A DNA stretch of 64,000 nt from Hymenobacter cyanobacteriorum (GTDB lineage: Bacteria; Bacteroidota; Bacteroidia; Cytophagales; Hymenobacteraceae), in the NCBI RefSeq assembly GCF_022631375.1, contig NZ_JALBGC010000002.1:992001-1056000 (forward strand), read 5' to 3'. The notes under the pieces were generated by a model. That model was given only the letters and a program-made list of their open reading frames with translations. It had not been told where the DNA came from and did no database searches. Position 1 is the first letter of the stretch. The number at the start of each line of letters is the position of its first letter. Shown piece by piece: positions 9,445-17,511 of this stretch. Both the position numbers and the translations under genes were made by a program.

Positions 9445-11061
9445 ATGCCTCTTTTCCATCTTTTTCAAGCCCGATGCCGGTGGCACTTACTCGCCGCGCT
9501 GGGCCTGAGCCTGGCGGGCAGCAGCTGCGCCCGCCGCCACTACTTCCAGCCCGATGCCCGCGTGGGAGCCGGCAGCGCCCAGCCCCTGCCCACCACTGCC
9601 GACTCAGTGCTGGCCACGGCCGGCCGCCACTACAACCGCCATTCCAAGTTCTACCGCTTTTTCCTGGGCCGGCACTACCGCCGCGTGTGGGCCGCTCCGG
9701 TCACGGTGCCGGTGCTCGACCTGGCCACTGCCGCGCCCGGCGGCCTGCGCCCGGGCAAAGCCGGCGGCGGCTACCAAAGCATCAGCATGACGCTGGAAGG
9801 GCGGCAAGGCCGCGAATACGCCCTGCGCGCCCTCGACAAAGAGCCCAGCAAAACGCTGCCGAAAGTCATTCGGCCCACCTTCGTGCTGAACGTGGTGCGC
9901 GATGCCACTTCGGCGGCCATTCCCTACGGCGCGCTCACGGTGCCGCCGCTGGCCCGGGCGGCGGGCGTGCCCCACACCCGCCCGCGCATCGTGTACGTGC
10001 GGGCCGATGAAACCGGCCTGGGCGAGTCGTCGGCACGGTTTCAGGGCAAGCTGGCGTTGCTCGAAGAGAAGTACGATGCCATCGCCTCGCGCACGCCCGA
10101 CCTGGCCGGAGCGGCCGATTTCGACGGCGGCGAAACCATGCTGAAACAGGTGTACCGCCACCCGGCGCACTACATCGACCAGCCCGCTTTCCTGCGCGCC
10201 CGCCTGCTCGACGTGTGGCTCGGCGACTGGGACCGGCACGAGGGCCAGTGGAGCTGGGCCGAGTTCCGCGAGCCCGGCGGCCGGGTGCGCTACGTTGGCA
10301 TTCCTAAAGACCGCGACCAAGTGTATTTTCGGTTTGATGACGGTGTGATTCCGTGGCTGGCGGCCCGGCGCTTCATCGCGCCCCAGTTCCAGACCTTTCG
10401 CAACGAGTACAACAGCATTGCCGGGCTGGTGAAACAGGCCCGGTTTATCGACCAGCGCGGCCTCTCACTAATGACGCGGTCCGACTTCGCCCGCACCGCC
10501 CAGGATTTGCAGCGCCGCCTGCCCGATTCGGTTATCGAGCGCGCCCTGCGCCGCCTGCCGCCCACGGTGTACGCGCTGGAAGGCCGCCGGCTGGGCGAGG
10601 CCCTCAAAGCCCGCCGCGCAACCCTGCCCCGGGCCGCCGAGGCCTTTTATCGTACGCTGGCCCGCCAGCCCGAGCTGGGCGGCACGGCCCAGGCCGAGCG
10701 GTTCGTGGTGCACCGCTTCGCCGACTCGACGACCGTGCAGATTTTTATGGTTGCGAAACAAACCCGGCCGGCCGGTGATTCGCTGCGTTTCAGACGCACG
10801 TACTTTCGCCAGGAAACCCGCGCCATCAGCCTGGATGGCCTGGGCGGCGACGACGTGTTTGAGATAACAACGACCACGGGAGCGCGCCCCATGCGCCTGC
10901 TGCTCTACGGCGGCGAAGGCCACGACCAGTTGCGCCTCAGCGGCAGCGGCCGGCAGCTGAAACGCTACGATGACGCCTCGGACCTGACGGCCGTCGGCAC
11001 GCCTCCTACTCATCGGCCTCACAAAAGGCACCGGCCCTACGACCGGCTGAATGATGATTGA
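9445..11061 (+). CDS. Lipoprotein of the kinase-like (CotH/HipA-like?) family, paralog 2
   Basis: The 538-residue protein has a lipoprotein signal (Cys28 in LAGSSC). Conserved blocks in order are ALRALDKEPSK (about 126-136), IPYGALTVPPLARAAGVP (159-176), LALLEEK (203-209), LGDWDRHEGQWSWAE (259-273), IPKDRDQVYFRFDDG (286-300) and GLGGDDVFEI near the C-terminus. An Asp of a DRH motif followed 26-28 residues later by a DRD motif recalls the catalytic and metal-binding Asp of CotH, HipA and Fam20C kinases. That link is my inference. It is probably periplasmic or surface-exposed, with unknown substrate. Its stop codon abuts REP element C. Confidence 0.62.
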   Translation: MPLFHLFQARCRWHLLAALGLSLAGSSCARRHYFQPDARVGAGSAQPLPTTADSVLATAGRHYNRHSKFYRFFLGRHYRRVWAAPVTVPVLDLATAAPGGLRPGKAGGGYQSISMTLEGRQGREYALRALDKEPSKTLPKVIRPTFVLNVVRDATSAAIPYGALTVPPLARAAGVPHTRPRIVYVRADETGLGESSARFQGKLALLEEKYDAIASRTPDLAGAADFDGGETMLKQVYRHPAHYIDQPAFLRARLLDVWLGDWDRHEGQWSWAEFREPGGRVRYVGIPKDRDQVYFRFDDGVIPWLAARRFIAPQFQTFRNEYNSIAGLVKQARFIDQRGLSLMTRSDFARTAQDLQRRLPDSVIERALRRLPPTVYALEGRRLGEALKARRATLPRAAEAFYRTLARQPELGGTAQAERFVVHRFADSTTVQIFMVAKQTRPAGDSLRFRRTYFRQETRAISLDGLGGDDVFEITTTTGARPMRLLLYGGEGHDQLRLSGSGRQLKRYDDASDLTAVGTPPTHRPHKRHRPYDRLNDD

Positions 11062-11166
11062 GTAGAGACGCAATATTTTGCGTCTCGTCGTTGAACGACT
11101 CGGATTGCACCTCGTCGCCTCGTTCAACGGAGAGCAACGACGAGACGCAAAATATTGCGTCTCTAC
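11062..11166. repeat. REPIN-like element, family C
   Basis: GTAG is followed by the hairpin AGACGCAA-TAT-TTTGCGTCT, and the same unit occurs inverted at the far end (…AGACGCAAAATATTGCGTCTCTAC). The two units are about 50 bp apart. GTAG plus hairpin is the known REP layout. It starts at the base after the stop codon of the preceding gene. Confidence 0.8.
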
Positions 11167-11232
11167 CAGCGACTGCCAGCCTTTTTCGGCCCGCTGCCGT
11201 TCAAAGCCCGACTCTAATTCCTCAGCTTACTC

Positions 11233-12765
11233 TTGATACTGCTCCGCTTGCGCTTTTATACATTGATGGGAGGCGCACTGGCCGGGCTACTGGCCACCGG
11301 CTGCGTCCGGAAGCAGTTTTTTCAGCCCGATGCCCGGCTCGATGCCACCGCGGCCCTGCCCGCCGCGGCCGACAGCGTGCGCAACGTGACGGCTGGCCGG
11401 CACTACGCCCGCCACGGCGGCCTCTACAACGCGCTGGTGGGCCGCCACCACCGCCCCAGCTGGGCCGCGCCGGTGGCGGCGCCGGTATTCAACATGCGCA
11501 CGGCCCGGCCCGGCGGCCTGCGGCCCGGCAAAGTTGGCGGAGGCTTCAACAGCACCAGCCTGAACCTGACCGCGCCCGACGGCCGCGCCTACGTCATTCG
11601 CACCGTCGACAAAGACCCCATCCGAGCCACGCCGATGGCAGTGCGGGGCACGTTTCTGGTGAACGTGCTGCGCGACAACGTGTCGTCGACCAATCCCTAT
11701 GCGGCGCTGCTGGTGCCGCCGCTGGCCCGGGCGGCGGGCGTGCCCCGCTCCTCGCCCCAACTGTTCTACGTGCGGCCCGACGACCCGGCGTTTCAAACCG
11801 ATTCGCTCGTGCATTTTCGCGGGCAACTGGCTTACCTCGAAGAGAAAGCCGCGCTGGCCCCCGAGCGGCCCGCCCCCGCCGCCGTTGTAAATAGCGTGAA
11901 AGCTTTCGGCAGCTTGTTCGCCAGCCCGGCCCGCCGGTTCGACCAGCCCGCGCTGCTACGCGCCCGCCTGCTTGATGCCTGGCTCGGCGACTGGGACCGC
12001 CACGCCGGTCAATGGAGCTGGGCTGTGGATGCGCCCGCGCCGGGCGGCTTCGCCCCCATCCGCCCCCTGCCCAAGGACCGCGACATGGTCATTTACCGCC
12101 TCGACGACGGCGTGCTGGGCTGGCTGATTGGCCACGTAATTATCCGGCACTGGGTCACGTTCGGGCCGCGCTACAAGGCCCCGGTGGCCCAGCTCTCCAA
12201 CGGCGAATACCTCGACCGCCGCGCCCTCAACCAGCTCACCCGCGCCCAGTTTCAGGCCGCTGCCCGCGATTTGCAGCGCCGCCTGCCCGATTCGGTTATC
12301 GAGCGCGCCATGCGCCGCCTGCCGCCCGCAGTGTACGCCCTCGAAGGCCCGCGCACCCTGGCCGCCTTTCAGGCCCGTCGCGACCACCTGCCGGCCCTGG
12401 CCGAAACCTTCTACCGTGAGCTGGCCCGACAGCCGCGCATCGCCGGCACCAACGAGGCCGAGCGGTTCGAAATCCACCGCTACGCCGATTCTACTGTGGT
12501 GGCCGTGTTTCCGGCCAAGGGCACGGCCACGTTCTATCGCCGCGCCTTTGTGCCCACCGAAACCAAACGCATTCAACTGGAAGGCTTAGGCGGCGATGAT
12601 GTTTTTGTGATTGAAAATCACGGTCCGGTGGCTCGCTGCTCGCCCGCCATCCGCATCTATGGCGGCTTGGGCACCGATGAACTGCGCCAGCCGGGCAGCG
12701 GTGTTCGCTTCGAACAGGACAGCGTGCCGGCCGGCAAGGCATTCGATAAGCTGCCGGAGGAATAG
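11233..12765 (+). CDS. Lipoprotein of the kinase-like (CotH/HipA-like?) family, paralog 3
   Basis: The 510-residue protein is most similar to paralog 2, with matching blocks VIRTVDKDP, YAALLVPPLARAAGVP, LAYLEEK, LGDWDRHAGQWSWA, LPKDRDMVIYRLDDG and GLGGDDVFVIE. Some stretches are almost identical at the DNA level, for example the segment encoding DLQRRLPDSVIERA. TTG 11233 gives a proper lipoprotein signal (MILLRLRFYTLMGG…ATGC), whereas ATG 11266 leaves only a short h-region, so TTG is preferred. The tandem arrangement with paralog 2 suggests a recent duplication, with REPIN C lying between them. Confidence 0.6.
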   Translation: MILLRLRFYTLMGGALAGLLATGCVRKQFFQPDARLDATAALPAAADSVRNVTAGRHYARHGGLYNALVGRHHRPSWAAPVAAPVFNMRTARPGGLRPGKVGGGFNSTSLNLTAPDGRAYVIRTVDKDPIRATPMAVRGTFLVNVLRDNVSSTNPYAALLVPPLARAAGVPRSSPQLFYVRPDDPAFQTDSLVHFRGQLAYLEEKAALAPERPAPAAVVNSVKAFGSLFASPARRFDQPALLRARLLDAWLGDWDRHAGQWSWAVDAPAPGGFAPIRPLPKDRDMVIYRLDDGVLGWLIGHVIIRHWVTFGPRYKAPVAQLSNGEYLDRRALNQLTRAQFQAAARDLQRRLPDSVIERAMRRLPPAVYALEGPRTLAAFQARRDHLPALAETFYRELARQPRIAGTNEAERFEIHRYADSTVVAVFPAKGTATFYRRAFVPTETKRIQLEGLGGDDVFVIENHGPVARCSPAIRIYGGLGTDELRQPGSGVRFEQDSVPAGKAFDKLPEE

Positions 12766-12771
12766 TGAATT

Positions 12772-12908
12772 GTAGGGGCGGGACCTGCCCCCGCCCGCCC
12801 GTTCGCACCGTTGCCACGGTTCCGTTCAACGCCGGGCAGTCCCCGCCCCCGTTCGCCCCGTTGCAACGGTTCCGTTCAACGGCGGGCGGGGGCAGGCCCC
12901 GCCCCTAC
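12772..12908. repeat. REPIN-like element, family B, copy B1
   Basis: It begins GTAGGGGCGGGACC and ends GGCCCCGCCCCTAC. Each end can fold on itself (GGGCGGG with CCCGCCC). Between the ends, a roughly 38-bp block (CCGTTCGC…TTCCGTTCAACG) occurs twice in tandem, 50 bp apart (about 12799 and 12849). The terminal CTAC supplies the stop codon (TAG) of the topoisomerase gene on the other strand. Confidence 0.85.
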
Positions 12909-14029
12909 GCCTGCTTCAGCATCTTCAGCACCAGCCGCTCCACGGGCGAGAGCAGGTCGCCGGACTTCGCTTCGGCATCGTGCTTGCGCAGGAATTCCAC
13001 CAGCTGGCCCGATTTGAACAGCTCCACCACCTGCGGATGAATGTAGTATTTCGAGCACACCGTGGGCGTGTTGCCCAGATTCCCGGCCACTTCCTTCACG
13101 GCTTTTTTGATGACTTTTTCGGGGGCTAAATCCGGCTCTTCCTTCAGTACCGTTTCGAGGCATTCAGCCATCTTCACGGTGCCGCCCCAGGTGCGGAAGT
13201 CCTTGGCCGACAGCGCCAGCCCGGTGTGGCGGTGCAGGTACTCGTTCACGTCGCCCGATTCCAGCGCCCGGCGCTGGCCGTCTTTTGCGTAATACTGAAA
13301 CAGGTGCTGGCCCGGGATTTCCTTGCACTTGCGCACCAGCCGGGCCAGGCGGGCATCGTGCACCGTCACGTCGTGCGGCACGCCCTTCTTGCCTACAAAA
13401 GAAAAATTCACGTCGGCCCCGTGCACGTCCACGTGGCCGTCTTTCAGCGTGGTGAGGCCGTAGCTGGCCTTTTTATCACCCTTATTCTTGGCGTATTCCT
13501 TGTTGCCGACGCGGATAAACGACTGGTCCATCAGTGTAATCACCAGGGCCACCACTTTGTCGTGGTCGAGGGCCGGGCGGGCCAGGTCCTTCTTCAGCTG
13601 CTGCCGCAGCGGCTCCAGCTTCTCGCCGAAGGTGCGCAGGCGCGAAAACTTGGTGAGGCTGCGCATTTCGTCCCAGGCCGGGTGGTAGCGGTACTGCTTG
13701 CGGCCCAAGGCGTCGTGGCCCGTTACCTGCAAATGGGTGGTGGCCGAGGGTGAAATCCACACGTCCGTCCAGGCCGGCGGAATCACGAAGCTGCTGATGC
13801 GGTCGAGCGTCTTCTCGTCGCTGATTTTCTGGCCCTTCGCGTCGTAGTAGGCGAATTTGCCGGCCCGCGTGGCTTTGCGCGTGAGGCCGGGGCCCTGGTC
13901 GGTGGCGTAGCGCAGGCCGGCCATCTGGGCCTGCCGGGCGGGGTCTTTGTACACGATGTGCGCTTCGTCCTGCGGGAGCAGCGCCTTTTTGCGGGTTTTG
14001 GGGTGGGCGGTGGTGGTGGCGGTGGGCAT
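12905..14029 (-). CDS. DNA topoisomerase IB
   Basis: The 374-residue protein belongs to the bacterial/poxvirus type IB topoisomerases, which relax supercoils through a 3'-phosphotyrosyl intermediate. Recognisable parts are the N-terminal DNA-binding domain (IPPAWTDVWISPSATTHLQVTG), FIRVGNKEYAKNKGDKKASYGLTTLK with catalytic Arg and Lys, KDFRTWGGTVKMAECL with the second catalytic Arg, and SKYYIHPQV with the likely nucleophilic Tyr. These enzymes are common accessory genes in Hymenobacter-like bacteria. Its TAG stop codon lies inside REPIN B1. Confidence 0.93.
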   Translation of the reverse strand: MPTATTTAHPKTRKKALLPQDEAHIVYKDPARQAQMAGLRYATDQGPGLTRKATRAGKFAYYDAKGQKISDEKTLDRISSFVIPPAWTDVWISPSATTHLQVTGHDALGRKQYRYHPAWDEMRSLTKFSRLRTFGEKLEPLRQQLKKDLARPALDHDKVVALVITLMDQSFIRVGNKEYAKNKGDKKASYGLTTLKDGHVDVHGADVNFSFVGKKGVPHDVTVHDARLARLVRKCKEIPGQHLFQYYAKDGQRRALESGDVNEYLHRHTGLALSAKDFRTWGGTVKMAECLETVLKEEPDLAPEKVIKKAVKEVAGNLGNTPTVCSKYYIHPQVVELFKSGQLVEFLRKHDAEAKSGDLLSPVERLVLKMLKQA

Positions 14030-14099
14030 GGATGGCAGTGTAGACGCCGGGAATTCGAGCGTCGGGGGTTTACGGAAAAAGTCCCGGGGCGGCTGCGCC

Positions 14100-14185
14100 G
14101 TAGCGCGGACTCTACGAGTCCGCGCCGGTGAGAATGTACGCTTGGGCGCGGACTCGCAGAGTCCCTCCGGGTACGACCACGCTAC
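14100..14185. repeat. REPIN-like element, family D
   Basis: GTAG is followed by the perfect hairpin CGCGGACTC-TAC-GAGTCCGCG. An inverted, less regular copy (CGCGGACTCGCAGAGTCC … CGCTAC) closes the element. It sits in the divergent gap between topoisomerase IB and the App1-like gene. Confidence 0.75.
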
Positions 14186-14224
14186 AAAATCAGCGCTACT
14201 TCAGCCGCAGCAGCCCTTCCGCCG

Positions 14225-14232
14225 TAGGTTTG
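14225..14232 (+). promoter_or_regulatory. -7 promoter box TAGGTTTG
   Basis: Exact match to the Bacteroidota TAnnTTTG box, ending 4 nt before the ATG of the next gene. This spacing implies a leaderless or nearly leaderless mRNA. Confidence 0.6.
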
Positions 14233-14236
14233 CCCC

Positions 14237-15343
14237 ATGAATCTGCTTAACCCCGTGTCCGCCTTCAATGAGTGGACCGACCACTTCCTCACCCGCTACC
14301 TCGCCCGCAAGGGCCGCCTCCAGCGCCTGCAGCTCGACGCCTACCGCAGCTACGGCACGGCCACCAGGTTCTACATCAAAGGCCGCCTGCTCGGCGACCG
14401 CGGCCTGCAGCCCCAGGCCGCCACCGACTCGCGCTGGCGCAACTTCCGCAGCATGGTGCGCCGCTTCAACAGCCGCGAAATCGCCGGGGCCGACCTCGTG
14501 GCCGAGCTGCCCGACGGCAGCCAGCACCTGGTGAGCACCGACGACGAAGGCTATTTCACGCTTATTCTGGAGCCCCACGCCCTGCCCGCGCCCACTTCCT
14601 ACCTCTGGTACCCCATTCCGGTGCGCGTGGCCCGGCTGCCCGCCCCTTTCGCCGCCGAGCCCACCAACGCCGTGCAGGCCACGGCCAGCGTGCTGGTGCC
14701 CCCGCCCGGGGCCGAGTTCGGCGTCATCTCCGACCTCGACGACACGGTGTTCGAAACCCGGGCCACCAACATTCTCAAGATGCTGGCCCGCACCCTCCTC
14801 AGCAACGCCCACTCGCGCCAGCCCTTCGAGGGCGTGGCCGCCTTCTACCGCCAGCTGCAGCGCGGCCGCACTGGTCGGCCCGACAACCCCTTCTTCTACG
14901 TCAGCAGCAGCCCCTGGAACCTCTACGACATGCTCGACGAGTTCATGGGTCTGCACGAACTGCCGCCCGGCCCGCTGCTGCTGCGCGATTTCACCATCGC
15001 CACGCCCAAAACCACGCCCCCGCCCGGCGTCACGGGCTCGGCCGCCATTCACTTCGCCCACAAGCTCCACGAAATCGACGACCTGCTCACCACCTACCCC
15101 ACGCTACCCTTCGTGCTGCTCGGCGACAGTGGCCAGGAAGACGCCCGCATCTACCGCGAGGTAGTGCGCCGTCACCCCGGCCGCATCCGCGCCATCTACA
15201 TCCGCGATGTGCAGGTGCCCGAGCGCGCCCTGCTGGTCACGCCCATCATCGCCGAACTCAGCGCCGAGCAGGTGCCCATGCTGCTGGTGAAAGACTATGC
15301 CTCGGCCGCCGCGCACGCGGCGGGGCTGGGGCTGGTGAAGTAG
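14237..15343 (+). CDS. App1-type phosphatase (DUF2183, phosphatidate phosphatase-like)
   Basis: The 368-residue protein contains the App1 HAD-like catalytic domain with nucleophile motif SDLDDTVFET (about residues 166-175), YVSSSPWNLYDML, RDFTIATPKTT, HKLHEIDDLL with conserved Lys, and FVLLGDSGQEDARIY as the final Asp motif. Yeast App1 dephosphorylates phosphatidate. Bacterial members are assumed to act on phospholipid or related phosphate esters. The N-terminal 150 residues form a beta-rich domain. The stop TAG falls in a degenerate solo family C REP (15340-15365). Confidence 0.87.
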   Translation: MNLLNPVSAFNEWTDHFLTRYLARKGRLQRLQLDAYRSYGTATRFYIKGRLLGDRGLQPQAATDSRWRNFRSMVRRFNSREIAGADLVAELPDGSQHLVSTDDEGYFTLILEPHALPAPTSYLWYPIPVRVARLPAPFAAEPTNAVQATASVLVPPPGAEFGVISDLDDTVFETRATNILKMLARTLLSNAHSRQPFEGVAAFYRQLQRGRTGRPDNPFFYVSSSPWNLYDMLDEFMGLHELPPGPLLLRDFTIATPKTTPPPGVTGSAAIHFAHKLHEIDDLLTTYPTLPFVLLGDSGQEDARIYREVVRRHPGRIRAIYIRDVQVPERALLVTPIIAELSAEQVPMLLVKDYASAAAHAAGLGLVK

Positions 15344-15365
15344 CGACGCGGTATTTTGCATCCGC
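15340..15365 (+). repeat. Degenerate solo REP resembling family C
   Basis: GTAGCGACGCGGTATTTTGC matches the left unit of family C (GTAGAGACGCAATATTTTGC) with a few changes. Its TAG is the in-frame stop of the App1-like gene. Confidence 0.5.
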
Positions 15366-15383
15366 TCTTTGATTAATTCCTAC

Positions 15384-15866
15384 TCACTGGCTGTTCGTAT
15401 GGTCGGCCACCACCACCCATTTGCCATCCACCTGCCGCAGCACCAGCAGGAAGTACCCCTGCAAGTCGCCCAACGCCGCCGGCCGCGCCAGGTGCCAGCG
15501 CCCCACCACCTGCGCCGCCGTGGGGGCCACCAGCGTTACCCGCAGCCCCGAAAAATCGAGCTGGCCCATGGCCGCCGCGTCGGGGTAGCTTTTCTGGTAA
15601 TTGGCCAGCGTGGGCTGCCAGCCATATGTCGGCCCCTTCCGCCCGATGAACACCAGCGAATCCGACTTCCAGTAGCCCGCCATGAAGCCCGGAATGTCGC
15701 CCCGGTTCCAGGCCGCCGTTTGGGTGGTGAGCACCTGCACGATGGCGCGGCGCGCGGCGGCCGATTCGGCCGTGGAGGCCGTTGGGCGGGCCGTAGTACA
15801 GCCGGCAAAGGTCGCCCCGGCGGTCATGCAGAGCGCAGCGAAGCATCTTGCCCGCTTCGTCCACAT
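15384..15866 (-). CDS. DUF4440/SnoaL-like lipoprotein with repeat-derived signal peptide
   Basis: From the ATG at 15866 the product is 160 residues. The body (ARRAIVQVLTTQTAAWNRGD to VVVADHTNS) is an NTF2-like domain of the DUF4440 type (small-molecule binding or isomerase-like), with no assignable substrate. The start MWTKRARCFAALC…TFAGC is a textbook lipoprotein signal, and its n-region and most of its h-region are encoded by the arm of family A repeat A4. The alternative ATG 15827 would leave only MTAGATFAGC, too short for export. I therefore prefer 15866, but this needs experimental support. Confidence 0.65.
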   Translation of the reverse strand: MWTKRARCFAALCMTAGATFAGCTTARPTASTAESAAARRAIVQVLTTQTAAWNRGDIPGFMAGYWKSDSLVFIGRKGPTYGWQPTLANYQKSYPDAAAMGQLDFSGLRVTLVAPTAAQVVGRWHLARPAALGDLQGYFLLVLRQVDGKWVVVADHTNSQ

Positions 15867-15914
15867 CATTGATTTACTCGTGCGGGTAAGATGCTTCGCT
15901 GCGCTCTGCATGAC
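15823..15914. repeat. Family A palindromic repeat, copy A4 (overlaps a gene start)
   Basis: GTCATGCAGAGCGCAGCG and its complement CGCTGCGCTCTGCATGAC enclose about 30 bp. The left arm is inside the 5' end of the DUF4440-like lipoprotein gene and encodes KRARCFAALCM in its reading frame. Confidence 0.85.
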
Positions 15915-15954
15915 GTTCTGATTATTGACTATCGAATACTGATTACCCAACCCC

Positions 15955-16719
15955 CTACTTCAATATCTTCGCTACGAAGCTGGTGCCGCCCAGCCGGCGC
16001 ATGTTGCGCAGCACCCGCAGCTGCTTGGCCCGCGCCACCGGCCCGGGGTTGCTGGCCCGGAAGCGCAGCGGGTTGGGCAGCACGCCCGCCAGTAGCGCCG
16101 CCTCGGCCGCGCTCACCTCGCTGGCGGGCTTGCCGAAATAGCGCCGGCTGGCCGCCTCCACCCCGAAGGTGCAGTCGCCCATCTCGGCCACGCTCAAATA
16201 CATTTCCATGATGCGGCGCTTGCTCCACAACGTTTCAATCAGCACCGTGAAATAGGCCTCGGCCACCTTGCGCACGTAGCTGCGGCCCTGCCACAGAAAC
16301 ACGTTTTTGGCCACCTGCTGCGAAATGGTGCTGCCGCCCACAATGTGCTTGCCGTCGCCGTTCCAGTTGCGCTTGGCGGCTTTCGTCAGCGCGTCCAGGT
16401 CGAAGCCGTGGTGCAGCAGGAAGCGCTGGTCTTCGGCCGCCACCAGGGCCAGGGGCACCGTAGGCGCCACCTCGTCCAGCGTCCGGAAGTCGTAGCGAAT
16501 ATGGCGCGGCTCGGGCTGAATGCCGTAGTAGCCCAGCCCGATGGGCGCGTGGGCCCGGCGGTCCAGCATCAGCCAGGTGGCCGGCGGGGCCACCCAACGG
16601 TAGAGCAGCACCCACGCCACCGAGGTCAGAAACAGCGCGGCCAGGATTTGCAGTAGCAGTCGTCCGGCTTTTTTTAGCAGCGTGCGAACGTCGGGAATTA
16701 AGCTGGTGGAAGTGGGCAT
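15955..16719 (-). CDS. mtgA: Monofunctional biosynthetic peptidoglycan transglycosylase
   Basis: The 254-residue protein has an N-terminal membrane anchor (LLLQILAALFLTSVAWVLLYRWV, about residues 22-44) and a GT51 domain that polymerises lipid II into glycan strands. Diagnostic motifs are AAEDQRFLLHHGFD with the catalytic Glu, GGSTISQQVAKNVFLW, KRRIMEMYLSVAEMG with the second Glu, and ALLAGVLPNPLRF. ATG 16719 follows a TACTTTTG box by 6 nt, which supports this start over the much longer open frame. Confidence 0.95.
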   Translation of the reverse strand: MPTSTSLIPDVRTLLKKAGRLLLQILAALFLTSVAWVLLYRWVAPPATWLMLDRRAHAPIGLGYYGIQPEPRHIRYDFRTLDEVAPTVPLALVAAEDQRFLLHHGFDLDALTKAAKRNWNGDGKHIVGGSTISQQVAKNVFLWQGRSYVRKVAEAYFTVLIETLWSKRRIMEMYLSVAEMGDCTFGVEAASRRYFGKPASEVSAAEAALLAGVLPNPLRFRASNPGPVARAKQLRVLRNMRRLGGTSFVAKILK

Positions 16720-16725
16720 GGGGCA

Positions 16726-16733
16726 CAAAAGTA
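16726..16733 (-). promoter_or_regulatory. -7 promoter box TACTTTTG of mtgA
   Basis: Exact TAnnTTTG match on the minus strand, 6 nt before the mtgA ATG. It predicts a leader of only a few nucleotides. Confidence 0.6.
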
Positions 16734-16875
16734 GCGCCCCGGGCGGCGTTTCGGCATTCCCGCCTACCTTGCCACTGTCTCCGCCGCCGGCCCCTGGGCC
16801 CGGCGGGCCAAAACCCAACGCCGGGGGCCGCTTGTTGCGCCCGTAGTTACGTTCCGTTTCAGTCCCTATTAGCCC

Positions 16876-17511
16876 ATGGCCCGCCTGCTTCCGCTGTTTC
16901 CGCTCAACCTGGTGGTCTTCCCGGGCGAAAAGCTCAACCTGCACATCTTCGAGCCCCGCTACCGCCAGCTCGTGCGCGAGTGCATCGAGCAAAATACCAC
17001 TTTCGGCATCCCGCCCTTTCTCAACGACAGCCTCAGCGAGCTGGGCACCGAAATGCGCCTGCTCAGCGTCGAGCAAACCTATTCCAGCGGCGAGCTCGAC
17101 ATCCGCACCAAGGCCGTGGGCGTGTTTCGCATCAACAAGTTCTACCGCCAGGCCCCCGGCAAGCTCTACGCCGGCGGCTTGGTCGAAAACGTGGTGCAGG
17201 ACGACGAAGCCGACCCCGTGCTGCGCACCGTCATCACCAAACAGGTGCGCCAGCTCTACGAGGCGCTCGGCCTGCGCAAACTGCTGCTGGAGCTGGCCTC
17301 CGACTACTGCATCTTCGACGTGGCCCACCACATCGGCTTCAGTACCGAGCAGGAATACCAGCTGCTGGCCACCACCAGCGAGCTCGAACGCCAGGAAATC
17401 GTGCGCGACCACCTCGACACCATCCTGCCCGTCGTGCTCGAAACCGAGCGACTCAAGGAGCGCGTTCGCCTCAACGGCCACTTCAAGAACCTCACGCCGC
17501 CGAACTTCTGA
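16876..17511 (+). CDS. Lon N-terminal (substrate-binding) domain protein
   Basis: The 211-residue protein consists only of the LON substrate-binding domain (PUA-like beta domain plus helical bundle): LLPLFPLNLVVFPGEKLNLHIFEPRYRQLVRE is the classic first motif. It lacks the ATPase and protease parts of Lon. Stand-alone LON-domain proteins are common in bacteria, and their role is unclear. Its TGA stop shares its A with repeat E. Confidence 0.88.
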   Translation: MARLLPLFPLNLVVFPGEKLNLHIFEPRYRQLVRECIEQNTTFGIPPFLNDSLSELGTEMRLLSVEQTYSSGELDIRTKAVGVFRINKFYRQAPGKLYAGGLVENVVQDDEADPVLRTVITKQVRQLYEALGLRKLLLELASDYCIFDVAHHIGFSTEQEYQLLATTSELERQEIVRDHLDTILPVVLETERLKERVRLNGHFKNLTPPNF

